A stretch of DNA of 64,000 bases from Acinetobacter proteolyticus (GCF_000367945.1 NZ_KB849179.1:1330935-1394934), one strand, 5' to 3'. Counted from the first letter of the stretch, positions 45,390 through 55,298 are shown. Translations and numbers: made by a program. The notes: generated by a model not told the origin, from the sequence alone.

Positions 45390-46118
45390 TCATTGCACAG
45401 GATGATCCAAGCGATAACCCACCCCACGGACATTGATTAGCATATGTTGTAGACCATGCTCTTCCAGTTTTTTTCTGAGCTTACTGACATGGCTATCCAC
45501 CGTACGCTCCAAGGCATCACTATCAGGTAGGCAGTGATTCATCAATTCGCTTCGGGTAAAGACTTTGTGTGGATGGTCGATCATTAAAAGTAAAATTTTA
45601 TACTCAGTCAGTGTTAGATTCAGCATGATTTTTCGATCTTGCTGATGAACATATACGCTATGAATATCCATATTAATTTCGATGTTTTTATAAACGAGAT
45701 TCTTGTTCATCGCTTGATTGTTTTGCTGGGCCCTTCTCAGAACGGCTTGTACCCGAGCCACCACCTCATTCGGATTAAACGGTTTCACCACAAAGTCGTC
45801 GGCACCAATTCGTAATGCCATCACCTTATCAATATCCTGATCCAGTGCCGTCAACATAATCACAGGCGTTTGCGCTTTTTGACGGATTTTACTCAGCACC
45901 TCCCAACCATTCAGTTCTGGAAGTTTGATATCAAGTAGGATTAAGTCTACCGATTGTGCCGTATGAATTTCTATGGCCTGCTTACCATTCATGGCACGAA
46001 GCACCCGCATGCCCTCACGTTTTAAATAGTGCTCAATAATATCGCCAATCTCGTATTCATCTTCTACAACGAGGATCTGTTTATCACGGCAATCAAAAGA
46101 AAATGAGACGTCAAACAT
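45390..46118 (-). CDS. adeR: Response regulator AdeR
   Basis: This 242-residue OmpR/PhoB-type regulator has the phospho-acceptor Asp63 in LILLDIKLPELNG, Lys in DDFVVKPFNPNEV, and a winged-helix DNA-binding domain (FTRSELMNHCLPDSDALERT, then VDSHVSKLRKKLEE). The start MFDVSFSF matches the A. baumannii protein as I remember it; eight extra in-frame codons upstream are unlikely. It is divergent from adeA, with AdeR boxes between. Confidence 0.92.
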   Translation of the reverse strand: MFDVSFSFDCRDKQILVVEDEYEIGDIIEHYLKREGMRVLRAMNGKQAIEIHTAQSVDLILLDIKLPELNGWEVLSKIRQKAQTPVIMLTALDQDIDKVMALRIGADDFVVKPFNPNEVVARVQAVLRRAQQNNQAMNKNLVYKNIEINMDIHSVYVHQQDRKIMLNLTLTEYKILLLMIDHPHKVFTRSELMNHCLPDSDALERTVDSHVSKLRKKLEEHGLQHMLINVRGVGYRLDHPVQ

Positions 46119-46151
46119 GAATAAATCAGCACAAAAGTTCAATCAAACTTG

Positions 46152-46210
46152 ATGATACGCCGATTTATCTATTGATCTCCACACTTTTTCCACATTTCAA
46201 AGATGATCGT
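46152..46210. promoter_or_regulatory. adeR-adeA intergenic control region with AdeR box
   Basis: It contains TCCACACTTT and TTCCACATTT in tandem, matching the direct-repeat AdeR-binding element described between adeR and adeA in A. baumannii (TCCACACTTT repeats). It lies 55-113 bases upstream of adeA. Confidence 0.8.
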
Positions 46211-46264
46211 TACACACTCCTGAAAAATAATGTCAGCATCAAAAACTCCCAAGGCATGGACAGA

Positions 46265-47434
46265 ATGCAAAAGCATCTATTACTTCCATTATTTTTATCG
46301 ATCGGACTTGCGCTACAAGGCTGTGGTTCTGAGGAGGCAAAGCCAGCAGAAACCCCTCCTGCGAAAGTGAGCGTTTTAAATATTCAACCGCAATCAGTGA
46401 ATTTTAGCGAGAACCTGCCTGCACGCGTTCAAGCATTTCGGACCGCTGAAATTCGCCCACAAGTCGGTGGCATTATTGAAAAAGTCCTGTTTACCCAAGG
46501 TAGTGAGGTAAAAGCTGGACAAGCCCTTTATAAAATTAATTCGGAGACCTTCCAAGCTGACGTGAACAGTAATCAAGCTTCTCTGCACAAAGCTGAAGCA
46601 GAAGTCGTTCGTTTAAAAGTTCAGTTAGAGCGTTATGAACAATTACTGCCAAGCAATGCAATCAGTAAGCAAGAAGTCAGTAATGCGCAAGCCGAATATC
46701 GTCAAGCTTTGGCTGATGTTGCACAAATGAAGGCCCTGCTCAAGCGTCAGAACCTGAACTTGCAATATGCCACGGTACGCGCACCGATTTCAGGCCGTAT
46801 CGGGCAGTCTTTTGTGACAGAAGGTGCATTGGTCAACCAAGGTGATGCCAATACCATGTCAACGGTTCAGCAGATTGATAAAGTCTATGTCGATGTAAAA
46901 CAATCAATTAGCGAATATGAACGTCTACAGGCTGCATTACAAAGCGGTGAATTATCAGCAAATAATGAAAAGACCGTGCGTATTTCAAATAGTCATGGCC
47001 ATCCTTATAACGTCAGCGCAAAAATGTTATTTGAAGACATCAATGTTGATCCTGAAACGGGCGATGTCACTATTCGAATTGAAGTGCAAAATCCAGAACG
47101 TAAACTTCTTCCAGGAATGTATGTTCGTGTCAATATCGACCGTGCTTCAGTGCCTCAAGCCTTGCTCGTTCCTGCCCAAGCGATTCAGCGCAATATCAAT
47201 GGCGAGCCACAAGTTTATGTGATTAATGCCAAAGGTGCGGCAGATATTCGTCCAATCGAATTGGGCCAACAATATGAGCAGTTCTACATTGCCAACAAAG
47301 GTCTAAAAGCGGGCGACAAGATCGTGGTTGAAGGGGTTGAACGTATCCAGCCGAATCAAAAATTGGAACTCGCCGTGTGGAAAGCACCTGCTTCAAGCAA
47401 TAGCACAGCGTCTGCAACGCAAGGAGCTCAATGA
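46265..47434 (+). CDS. adeA: RND efflux periplasmic adaptor AdeA
   Basis: This 389-residue membrane-fusion protein has a lipoprotein signal ending in LQGC, a lipoyl/hairpin region (VGGIIEKVLFTQGSEVKAGQ, then a coiled hairpin to about 175) and a beta-barrel with ATVRAPISGRIG. It links the AdeB pump to the outer-membrane channel. The start MQKHLLLP agrees with A. baumannii AdeA and has AAGG ten bases upstream. The stop overlaps the adeB start. Confidence 0.93.
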   Translation: MQKHLLLPLFLSIGLALQGCGSEEAKPAETPPAKVSVLNIQPQSVNFSENLPARVQAFRTAEIRPQVGGIIEKVLFTQGSEVKAGQALYKINSETFQADVNSNQASLHKAEAEVVRLKVQLERYEQLLPSNAISKQEVSNAQAEYRQALADVAQMKALLKRQNLNLQYATVRAPISGRIGQSFVTEGALVNQGDANTMSTVQQIDKVYVDVKQSISEYERLQAALQSGELSANNEKTVRISNSHGHPYNVSAKMLFEDINVDPETGDVTIRIEVQNPERKLLPGMYVRVNIDRASVPQALLVPAQAIQRNINGEPQVYVINAKGAADIRPIELGQQYEQFYIANKGLKAGDKIVVEGVERIQPNQKLELAVWKAPASSNSTASATQGAQ

Positions 47435-50400
47435 TGATGTCACAATTCTTCATTCGCCGCCCTGTATTTGCATGGGTGATTGCGATTTTCATTATCTTGT
47501 TCGGGTTACTCAGTATTCCCAAACTACCGATTGCCCGCTTTCCAAGTGTTGCACCACCACAAGTCAATATTAGCGCGACTTATCCGGGTGCGACGGCGAA
47601 AACCATCAATGACAGCGTCGTCACGCTTATTGAAAGAGAATTATCGGGTGTAAAAAATCTGCTCTATTACAGCTCAACTACAGATACTTCGGGTACAGCA
47701 GAAATTTCTGCGACCTTTAAACCAGGAACTGATGTTGAAATGGCACAAGTCGATGTGCAAAACAAGATCAAGGCTGTTGAAGCTCGTTTACCGCAAGTGG
47801 TTCGCCAGCAAGGTTTACAGGTCGAAGCATCATCTTCAGGTTTCTTGATGTTGGTCGGAATCAATTCACCCAATGGTCAATATTCTGAAGTCGATCTGAG
47901 TGATTATCTGGTTCGTAATGTGGTTGAAGAACTGAAACGGGTTGAAGGTGTGGGTAAGGTTCAATCCTTCGGTGCTGAAAAAGCCATGCGCATTTGGGTC
48001 GACCCCAATAAATTGGTGTCGTATGGCTTATCCATTAGTGATGTCAATAATGCCATCCGTGAGAATAACATTGAGATTGCCCCAGGTCGTCTTGGAGACT
48101 TACCTGCTGAACAAGGTCAACTCATCACTGTTCCCCTATCTGCTCAAGGACAATTGGGCAATGTGGAGCAATTTAGAAACATCAGCCTAAAAAGCAAAAC
48201 TAGCGGTAGCGTGATCAAACTATCTGATGTAGCCAAAGTCGAAATCGGTTCGCAGGCCTATAACTTTGCGATTTTGGAAGATGGTAAACCAGCGACTGCT
48301 GCAGCAATTCAGCTCAGTCCGGGTGCCAATGCAGTGAAAACTGCGGAAGGAGTTAGAGCCAAGATTGAAGAATTAAAACTGAATTTACCTGAAGGCATGC
48401 ACTTCAGTATTCCTTATGACACTGCACCTTTTGTCAAAATTTCGATTGAAAAAGTGATTCATACCTTACTTGAAGCCATGGTTCTGGTTTTCATTGTGAT
48501 GTATTTATTCTTACATAATGTTCGTTATACCCTGATTCCTGCCATTGTTGCACCGATTGCGCTACTCGGTACATTTGCGGTGATGCTACTTGCAGGTTTC
48601 TCGATTAACGTACTAACCATGTTTGGTATGGTGCTTGCGATTGGTATCATCGTTGATGATGCGATTGTGGTGGTCGAAAATGTGGAACGAATCATGGCAA
48701 CCGAAGGACTTTCTCCGAAAGAAGCCACCTCCAAAGCCATGAAGGAGATTACTAGTCCAATTATCGGGATTACCTTGGTTCTTGCTGCGGTGTTCTTACC
48801 AATGGCCTTTGCCAGTGGTTCGGTCGGGATTATCTATCAGCAATTTACCCTGACCATGTCGGTGTCGATTTTATTTTCAGCCCTACTCGCTCTGATTTTA
48901 ACTCCTGCACTATGTGCCACCATCCTCAAACCGATTGATGGTCATCATCAGAAAAAAGGCTTCTTTGCATGGTTTGATCGCAGTTTCGATAAGGTCACAA
49001 AAAAGTATGAATTGATCCTGCTTAAAGTGATTAAACATACCATTCCAATGATGGTGATCTTTGTGGTGATTACAGGCCTGACCTTTGCAGGTATGAAGTA
49101 TTGGCCTACAGCATTTATGCCAGAAGAAGACCAAGGCTGGTTCCTGACGTCTTTCCAGCTACCATCGGATGCTACTGCTGAAAGAACGCGAGGTGTAGTC
49201 AATGAATTTGAAAGCAGTTTAAAAGACAATCCTAATGTAAAAAGTAACACGACCATCATGGGTTGGGGCTTTAGTGGCGCAGGTCAAAACGTGGCTGTCG
49301 CCTTTACCACGTTAACTGACTTTAAAGACCGTACTTCAACAGCAACTGAAATGACCAACGCTGTCAATGCCACGATGGCACACAGTAAAGAAGGTGCAAC
49401 AATGGCTGTTTTACCGCCTGCCATTGATGAACTTGGGACTTTTTCAGGTTTTAGTTTACGCTTACAAGACCGTGCCAACTTGGGTATGCCTGCACTTTTA
49501 GCTGCACAAGACCAGTTAATGGAAATGGCCGCCAAGAACAAAAAGTTCTATATGGTCTGGAATGAAGGCTTACCGCAAGGCGACAATATTTCTTTAAAAA
49601 TTGACCGTGCAAAATTGAATGTTCTGGGTGTGAAGTTCTCTGATGTTTCTGACATTATTTCAACCTCAATGGGTTCGATGTATATCAACGATTTCCCAAA
49701 TCAAGGACGTATGCAACAAGTGATTGTACAGGTCGATGCCAAATCACGTATGCAATTAAAAGATATTTTGAATCTGAAAGTTGCAGGTTCAAGTGGGCAA
49801 CTGGTTTCTCTGTCTGAAGTGGTGACACCACAATGGAGTAAAGCACCACAACAATACAATCGCTATAACGGCCGTCCATCATTGAGTATCGCAGGGATTC
49901 CGAACTTCGATACTTCATCTGGCGATGCCATGCGTGAAATGGAAAACCTGATTGCCAAATTACCGAAAGGCATTGGTTATGAATGGACAGGTATTTCCTT
50001 ACAGGAAAAGCAATCTGAATCGCAAATGGCCTTTCTGTTGGCATTATCAATGCTCGTCGTATTCTTGGTCTTGGCGGCACTATATGAAAGCTGGGCTATT
50101 CCGCTTTCAGTGATGCTGGTGGTGCCACTCGGTATTTTCGGTGCAATTGTGGCAATCATGTCCAGAGGTCTAATGAATGATGTGTTCTTTAAAATTGGTC
50201 TGATTACTATCATTGGTTTATCGGCCAAAAATGCGATTCTGATTGTTGAGTTTGCCAAGATGCTGAAAGAAGAAGGTATGAGTTTAGTCGAGGCCACGGT
50301 TGCGGCAGCAAAACTGCGTTTACGCCCGATTCTGATGACCTCCTTAGCCTTTACTTGTGGTGTGATTCCATTGGTCATCGCTTCAGGGGCAAGTTCAGAA

Positions 50401-50544
50401 ACCCAACATGCCTTAGGTACAGGTGTATTTGGCGGCATGATTTCAGCGACGATTCTGGCAATCTTCTTTGTTCCCGTCTTCTTTATTTTTGTTTTGGGTG
50501 CAGTTGAAAAGCTGTTTTCCCCGAAACCCAAAAATCCATCTTAA
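47434..50544 (+). CDS. adeB: RND multidrug efflux pump AdeB
   Basis: This 1036-residue pump has 12 membrane segments, two large periplasmic loops and the proton-relay Asp pair in GIIVDDAIVVVENVER. It matches my memory of A. baumannii AdeB nearly throughout, for example in the MMSQFFIRRPVFAWVIAI start. In A. baumannii the pump exports aminoglycosides, tetracyclines including tigecycline, and other drugs. Three ATGs occur in a row (47431, 47434, 47437); the second gives the known N-terminus. Confidence 0.96.
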   Translation: MMSQFFIRRPVFAWVIAIFIILFGLLSIPKLPIARFPSVAPPQVNISATYPGATAKTINDSVVTLIERELSGVKNLLYYSSTTDTSGTAEISATFKPGTDVEMAQVDVQNKIKAVEARLPQVVRQQGLQVEASSSGFLMLVGINSPNGQYSEVDLSDYLVRNVVEELKRVEGVGKVQSFGAEKAMRIWVDPNKLVSYGLSISDVNNAIRENNIEIAPGRLGDLPAEQGQLITVPLSAQGQLGNVEQFRNISLKSKTSGSVIKLSDVAKVEIGSQAYNFAILEDGKPATAAAIQLSPGANAVKTAEGVRAKIEELKLNLPEGMHFSIPYDTAPFVKISIEKVIHTLLEAMVLVFIVMYLFLHNVRYTLIPAIVAPIALLGTFAVMLLAGFSINVLTMFGMVLAIGIIVDDAIVVVENVERIMATEGLSPKEATSKAMKEITSPIIGITLVLAAVFLPMAFASGSVGIIYQQFTLTMSVSILFSALLALILTPALCATILKPIDGHHQKKGFFAWFDRSFDKVTKKYELILLKVIKHTIPMMVIFVVITGLTFAGMKYWPTAFMPEEDQGWFLTSFQLPSDATAERTRGVVNEFESSLKDNPNVKSNTTIMGWGFSGAGQNVAVAFTTLTDFKDRTSTATEMTNAVNATMAHSKEGATMAVLPPAIDELGTFSGFSLRLQDRANLGMPALLAAQDQLMEMAAKNKKFYMVWNEGLPQGDNISLKIDRAKLNVLGVKFSDVSDIISTSMGSMYINDFPNQGRMQQVIVQVDAKSRMQLKDILNLKVAGSSGQLVSLSEVVTPQWSKAPQQYNRYNGRPSLSIAGIPNFDTSSGDAMREMENLIAKLPKGIGYEWTGISLQEKQSESQMAFLLALSMLVVFLVLAALYESWAIPLSVMLVVPLGIFGAIVAIMSRGLMNDVFFKIGLITIIGLSAKNAILIVEFAKMLKEEGMSLVEATVAAAKLRLRPILMTSLAFTCGVIPLVIASGASSETQHALGTGVFGGMISATILAIFFVPVFFIFVLGAVEKLFSPKPKNPS

Positions 50545-50556
50545 ATAACATTGAGC

Positions 50557-50580
50557 AGAGGGAATCAACGGGTTTCCTCT
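50557..50580 (+). repeat. Intercistronic hairpin between adeB and adeC
   Basis: AGAGGGAA and TTTCCTCT pair (one G-T) around an 8-base loop. No T-run follows, so it may stabilise adeAB mRNA or weaken read-through into adeC. Confidence 0.5.
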
Positions 50581-50623
50581 GACTCCTCCTTAGTATTTGT
50601 CCTCATCTTATTTGGAGAAGACT

Positions 50624-52027
50624 ATGTCTAAAGTGACCGTCTTATCTCGTGGCCTGCTTGTCTCTACGCTTTCGATTGCCCTAACGGCATGTATGAATCT
50701 GCAGGCACCAAAACCTGCGATCAAATCGGATATTCCAGAAAATTTTGCACTGGCAAACACAGGCAGCTCAATTGCAACGCAGGGTTATAAACAATTCTTT
50801 GCCGACGCACGTTTATTGCAAGTGATTGAAATCAGCTTAAATAACAACCGTGATTTACGGACTGCGACACTCAATATTCAGCGCGCACAACAGCAATATC
50901 AGATCAGTAAAAATGACCAGTTGCCTACTATTGGGGCAAATGGCAGTGCTGTTCGACAAGTCAATCCATCTGTGAATCCGAATAATCCTTATTCAACTTT
51001 TCAAGTCGGTTTGGGTTTGACCGCCTACGAACTGGATTTCTGGGGCCGAGTCAAAAGCTTAAAAGATGTGGCCTTAAATAATTACTTTGCGACCCAGAGT
51101 GCAAGAGAAGCCACGCAGATCAGTTTAGTTAGCCAAATCTCACAAGCTTGGTTAGATTATGCCTATGCAAAAGCCAATTTAAACTTAGCTGAACAGACCT
51201 TAAAAGCACAGCTCGACTCTTATAATCTGAATAAAAAACGTTTTGATGTTGGCATTGATAGTGAAGTTCCGCTACGTCAGGCACAGATTTCAGTTGAAAC
51301 GGCACGTAATGATGTTGCTGCCTATAAAACCCAAGTCTCACAGGCGCAAAATTTACTAAATCTTCTTGCTGGACAAACTGTTCCATCACAACTCTTGCCC
51401 AATCAAGCTGTGCAGCGTATTACAGCAGAATCTGGCTTTGCTACAGGTTTAAGCAGTGATTTACTGAATAACCGCCCCGACCTAAAAGCTGCTGAATACC
51501 AGCTTCTTGCCGCAGGCGCCAATATTGGCGCAGCGAAAGCACGGATGTTCCCTACGATTAGCCTGACGGGTTCAGCTGGCTATGCATCGACAGATCTTAA
51601 AGATTTATTTAAATTTGGGGGATTCTCTTGGTCAGTTGGGCCGAGTATCGATCTGCCTATTTTTGATTGGGGGGCGCGTAAAGCCCATATTAAAATTTCA
51701 GAAACTGAACAACAGCTCGCGCTGGCAGATTATGAAAAAGCCATTCAATCTGCATTCCGCGAGGTCAATGATGCTTTGGCCGCTCATGCCCATATTGATG
51801 AGCGTTTAACTGCACAACGCCGTTTGGTTTTAGCAACGGATACGACTTATAGATTATCCACAGCTCGATTTAGAGCGGGGATTGATAGTTATCTGACGGT
51901 TTTGGATGCTCAACGTTCTGCTTATGCGGCACAGCAAGCCTTACTGATATTAGAACAAAGCAAGTTAAATAATCAGATCGAATTATATAAAGCGCTCGGT
52001 GGAGGATTAACTCAACCAGCAGCGTAA
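50624..52027 (+). CDS. adeC: Outer-membrane efflux channel AdeC
   Basis: This 467-residue TolC/OprM-type protein has a lipoprotein signal ending in LTAC and two OEP repeats rich in helices (NNRDLRTATLNIQRAQQQYQ, then NRPDLKAAEYQLLAAGANIG). It completes the tripartite pump. The ATG at 50624 is preceded by GGAGAA and gives the signal peptide at once. Many Acinetobacter strains lack adeC; here the full set is present. Confidence 0.92.
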   Translation: MSKVTVLSRGLLVSTLSIALTACMNLQAPKPAIKSDIPENFALANTGSSIATQGYKQFFADARLLQVIEISLNNNRDLRTATLNIQRAQQQYQISKNDQLPTIGANGSAVRQVNPSVNPNNPYSTFQVGLGLTAYELDFWGRVKSLKDVALNNYFATQSAREATQISLVSQISQAWLDYAYAKANLNLAEQTLKAQLDSYNLNKKRFDVGIDSEVPLRQAQISVETARNDVAAYKTQVSQAQNLLNLLAGQTVPSQLLPNQAVQRITAESGFATGLSSDLLNNRPDLKAAEYQLLAAGANIGAAKARMFPTISLTGSAGYASTDLKDLFKFGGFSWSVGPSIDLPIFDWGARKAHIKISETEQQLALADYEKAIQSAFREVNDALAAHAHIDERLTAQRRLVLATDTTYRLSTARFRAGIDSYLTVLDAQRSAYAAQQALLILEQSKLNNQIELYKALGGGLTQPAA

Positions 52028-52046
52028 ATTTCAACTTTTTGTACTT

Positions 52047-52111
52047 GATCTCTAGTTATGCTATCTCGCTTTTTTAGTCTGAAATAAACAGCCTGATGTT
52101 AACTAGAGATC
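52047..52111. repeat. Long-loop inverted repeat at the adeC / AraC gene junction
   Basis: GATCTCTAGTTA (52047-52058) and TAACTAGAGATC (52100-52111) are perfect 12-base arms with a 41-base loop. The right arm covers the AraC gene stop codon. It may act as terminator or anti-terminator structure for the converging genes. Confidence 0.5.
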
Positions 52112-53121
52112 GATTCGCGTAAATTGCGATATTGTTTCGGGGTCTGATTTGCCCAACGCTTGAATGCACGGGTAAAATGGGTAACATCAGAGTAGCCTAA
52201 TTTTTCTGAAATAGAGGAAATACTATATTCATGATGATTCAGTAATTTTTTGGCATATCGCTCTCGGACTTGATCCATGAGCATCTGAAAAGTGGTGCCC
52301 TCTTTTGCCAATTGACGCTGTAACGTTCGTTCAGTCAAATGTAGCTTATCTGCAACCTCTTTCATTTTGAAAAAACCCTCGACTTCATCAAAAAGCAATT
52401 CACGCACCAAAGCCGTGAGTGGATGTTTTTCACCACGTTTAGCCACCAACTTATTCAAATCATGTTTACATTGTTCTCGCGCCAAACGTGCAGCTAAAGG
52501 ATCCGCCATAATCAGCGGAAGTGCTAAATAACTTTCAGAGAAAATCAGTCGGTTATTGTCTTGATTAAAACTGATCTCACAAGGCAATAACTCTTGAACT
52601 TGCGCTAAAAATGCAGGTTCAACATAATTCAGTTCGGCCTTAATCTTTAATTTACTTCCAGTGATGGCATTCGACATCTGTGCAAAACCCACCATCAGAA
52701 AGGTCATGCCGACAATCCCCATCTTAAAGTTTTTCATCGGCTGGTCTAAATAAAGTGAAGCCAGTCCATTTTCAACTTCAAGACGCGGTTTTAATGCAGG
52801 ACAACGCAGACCAATAAACTGCTCCATGACATTCAGTGCTTCACCAAGATTTTGTGAAACCATGGCGGCCAGACCAACTGAGCCATGGCATGACACGGTC
52901 ATTTGTAATCCGAGATAGACGCCCAACGCAGGTTCGTTGGTGAGTTCAACCGCTCGATTCAATAAATTATTGAATATATCAAAATCTAAATACCAAAACG
53001 GTTCTGAAAGTTGCTCGACGCCAACGCCACTGCCTTCCAGTAATTTCTCTGCTGAAATATTTAATTTTTGTACCACATCGGCCATCAGACTGACGTAGGT
53101 TCCGGGTAAAGATGGATTCAC
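52099..53121 (-). CDS. AraC-family regulator with Arabinose_bd-type N-domain
   Basis: This 340-residue protein has an OruR/Arabinose_bd-type N-domain (about 1-200) and two C-terminal helix-turn-helix units (MKEVADKLHLTERTLQRQLA and SISEKLGYSDVTHFTRAFKR). It is divergent from the epimerase operon. A direct-repeat site with a 20-base period lies in the shared gap, typical of AraC binding. It probably activates the operon at 53287. Confidence 0.9.
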   Translation of the reverse strand: MNPSLPGTYVSLMADVVQKLNISAEKLLEGSGVGVEQLSEPFWYLDFDIFNNLLNRAVELTNEPALGVYLGLQMTVSCHGSVGLAAMVSQNLGEALNVMEQFIGLRCPALKPRLEVENGLASLYLDQPMKNFKMGIVGMTFLMVGFAQMSNAITGSKLKIKAELNYVEPAFLAQVQELLPCEISFNQDNNRLIFSESYLALPLIMADPLAARLAREQCKHDLNKLVAKRGEKHPLTALVRELLFDEVEGFFKMKEVADKLHLTERTLQRQLAKEGTTFQMLMDQVRERYAKKLLNHHEYSISSISEKLGYSDVTHFTRAFKRWANQTPKQYRNLRESISS

Positions 53122-53151
53122 AATCGTTATCTCATCAATGTTTTATACAGA

Positions 53152-53181
53152 ATGTCGTAAAATGGTCAAAACTGTCATTTC
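53152..53181 (+). promoter_or_regulatory. AraC-type tandem operator upstream of the epimerase operon
   Basis: ATGTCGTAAAATGGTCA is followed at a 20-base period by CTGTCATTTC. The first 17 bases match 16 of 17 in the repeat at the right end of the window. Confidence 0.6.
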
Positions 53182-53286
53182 AAGAACTATGACACATATC
53201 TGTGATTCGGCATAGTACCAACAACAAAATTGTCGCATTTTTATCCAGCTCGATTCTGGATACTAATTGAAGGAAGTTGGTGAGAT

Positions 53287-54327
53287 ATGAAAGCTCTGGT
53301 TACGGGTGGTGCTGGTTTTATTGGTTCGCATATTGTACGAACACTGCTCAATGAAAATTATGAAGTTCGAGTATTACATCTGCCTCAGGAAAAACTAACT
53401 AATCTTGAAGGTCTGGATGTTGAACTGATTGCTGGCGATATTACCGACCCAATCAAAATGGATGAAGCTGTTGAAGGCTGTGATTTAGTCTTTCATACCG
53501 CTGCTATCTACGCCTTATGGCTGCCAAAACCAGAGTTGATGCGTAAGGTCAATGTTGAAGGCACGCGTATTGTTCTCAATGCCGCGAAAAAAGCTGGTAT
53601 TAAACGGGTGGTTTATACCAGCACAGGTGCATGTTTTGCAGGCCAACCCAAAGGCATTCAGGCCACAGAACAAAGCCCTTTTGCTTTAGGTGCAACAGGT
53701 GATGCTTATGTATTGACCAAATTTGAAGCACACCAAATCGCCTTACAGTTTGCAGCAGGCGGTCTAGATGTGGTGATCGTTTGTCCAACAGGCCCAATTG
53801 GTCCCCAAGATATCGCGCCAACGCCAACAGGAAAATTACTGTTAACAATTGCCCAGATGCCAGCGCTCGCTGTGCCAGCTGCGATCAACAATATGATTGA
53901 TGTTAGAGATGTTGCCAAAGGCCATGTGCTGGCTGCAGAAAAAGGTAGAGCAGGTGAAACCTATATTCTGGGAAATAGAGATCTAGATGGTGTTGCCATG
54001 GCGAAAACTGTTCATCATTTGTTGGGCATTTGGCGACCTGTAATAACCATTCCCAACCTGATTGAAGGTGTTTCCTCCCAACTAGCAGGACATGCCGCGT
54101 TATGGGTGACCCAGCATATTACCCACAAAGCACCTTTGGTCACACCATCAGCAGCAAAAATTGGGCAATTAGGAACCTCTTTTAATTGCGCCAAAGCGGT
54201 ACAGGAATTGGGTTTACCACAAACTCCTGTCGAGATTGCTGTCCGAGATTCACTGCAATGGTTTGCTGCCAATGGTTATATCCAGTCCCGCAGCTTAATC
54301 AAAAAAATTGAAGCGATTTCAATCTGA
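53287..54327 (+). CDS. NAD-dependent epimerase/dehydratase family protein
   Basis: This 346-residue extended SDR has the cofactor motif GGAGFIGSHIVRTLL, Asp in AGDITDP, TSTGACF and the catalytic YVLTK (Tyr-x3-Lys). It resembles HpnA-type and 3-beta-hydroxysteroid-dehydrogenase-like proteins. In this cluster it may oxidise an alcohol for the flavin monooxygenase, which is inference. GGAAG and GGTGAG precede the start. Confidence 0.88.
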   Translation: MKALVTGGAGFIGSHIVRTLLNENYEVRVLHLPQEKLTNLEGLDVELIAGDITDPIKMDEAVEGCDLVFHTAAIYALWLPKPELMRKVNVEGTRIVLNAAKKAGIKRVVYTSTGACFAGQPKGIQATEQSPFALGATGDAYVLTKFEAHQIALQFAAGGLDVVIVCPTGPIGPQDIAPTPTGKLLLTIAQMPALAVPAAINNMIDVRDVAKGHVLAAEKGRAGETYILGNRDLDGVAMAKTVHHLLGIWRPVITIPNLIEGVSSQLAGHAALWVTQHITHKAPLVTPSAAKIGQLGTSFNCAKAVQELGLPQTPVEIAVRDSLQWFAANGYIQSRSLIKKIEAISI

Positions 54328-54350
54328 GCCAAGCAGACAGGAGTCGAACG

Positions 54351-55298
54351 ATGAATAAGTTTATTGATCATCAGATTGTTGCCCGTAAAGTACATTTTGA
54401 TTTTTCCCAAACCCCTCGCCACTGGGTTCCCGATGATGTATTGGCGACTCATGTACTCAATAGCATGCATGTGTTATTGCCTGCTGTTGAGCACTGGTTC
54501 TGTCGTCTTGCCAATAAAACCTTGCCTTATGTCAACGACAAAAATCTGAAAGCCGATATCCGTGGATTTATTGCTCAGGAAGCCGCCCATGCCAATGCAC
54601 ACAAGGGCGCTGAAATCTATTTCCAGACCCATGGTATAGATCCGACACCTTTTAAACATTTTCTAGAGTGGATGTTTAAAGATGGTTTTATGGGCGATAC
54701 TCCCTTTGGAATTTATGGACCTTTTAAACGATATTCGAAACAGTGGCTTGCCTTTCGTATGGGCATCATTGCTGGTTTAGAACATTATTTTTGCTTCTTC
54801 GGCACTTGGGTGCTAGATGCTGAAGGTCTGGAACATGCCGACCCTGCGATGCTGGATATTGTACGTTGGCATGGTGCCGAAGAAGTTGAACATCGTACTG
54901 TTGGTTATGATGCTTATCGTGCACTGGCTGGTGATCATCTCAAAGGCTATTTAGGTCGTCAACTCAGTATGAGCTTCGCCTTTATTGCAATGGTCGGGTT
55001 CTGGTTAGGTGCATCTGTGTATCTGTGTAAGTTAGACAATACCCCTGAAGCAAATCGAATTTCCCGCAAGAATCCATTGGCGTTGATTTGGGAGTTTCAG
55101 CAAACCGCAAAGCAGAAAAAAAGCCTCCCCGATCTAGTGATGATTCTGACCGCACTGAAAGGGTGGAGTAAATTTAACTATCATCCAGAACATGATGGTG
55201 ATGTGAAAAAGGCGCTGGCTTATATCGCGAATTCCCCTGCTGCTAAACAAGCTGCCGAAGCCTATGCTCAAGCGCTTGCAGCCAAAATGAATCGCTGA
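54351..55298 (+). CDS. PF10118 'metal-dependent hydrolase', possible di-iron protein (copy 3)
   Basis: This 315-residue protein is more distant from the other two PF10118 proteins but keeps the ligand series: Glu47 in LLPAVEHWF, Glu77-xx-His80 in AQEAAHANAH, Glu144 in AGLEHYFCFF, and Glu178-xx-His181 in AEEVEHRTVGYDAY. Conservation across divergent copies supports metal binding. AGGAGT precedes the start. It lies 23 bases after the epimerase gene. Confidence 0.8.
   Translation: MNKFIDHQIVARKVHFDFSQTPRHWVPDDVLATHVLNSMHVLLPAVEHWFCRLANKTLPYVNDKNLKADIRGFIAQEAAHANAHKGAEIYFQTHGIDPTPFKHFLEWMFKDGFMGDTPFGIYGPFKRYSKQWLAFRMGIIAGLEHYFCFFGTWVLDAEGLEHADPAMLDIVRWHGAEEVEHRTVGYDAYRALAGDHLKGYLGRQLSMSFAFIAMVGFWLGASVYLCKLDNTPEANRISRKNPLALIWEFQQTAKQKKSLPDLVMILTALKGWSKFNYHPEHDGDVKKALAYIANSPAAKQAAEAYAQALAAKMNR

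Noticed and set aside
49977..50531. 184-codon minus-strand frame opposite adeB
   Set aside because: It is antisense to highly conserved AdeB coding sequence, with no independent evidence.
53200..53220. Possible CRP site near GACACATATCTGTGA
   Set aside because: The half-sites face the wrong way for TGTGA-N6-TCACA.
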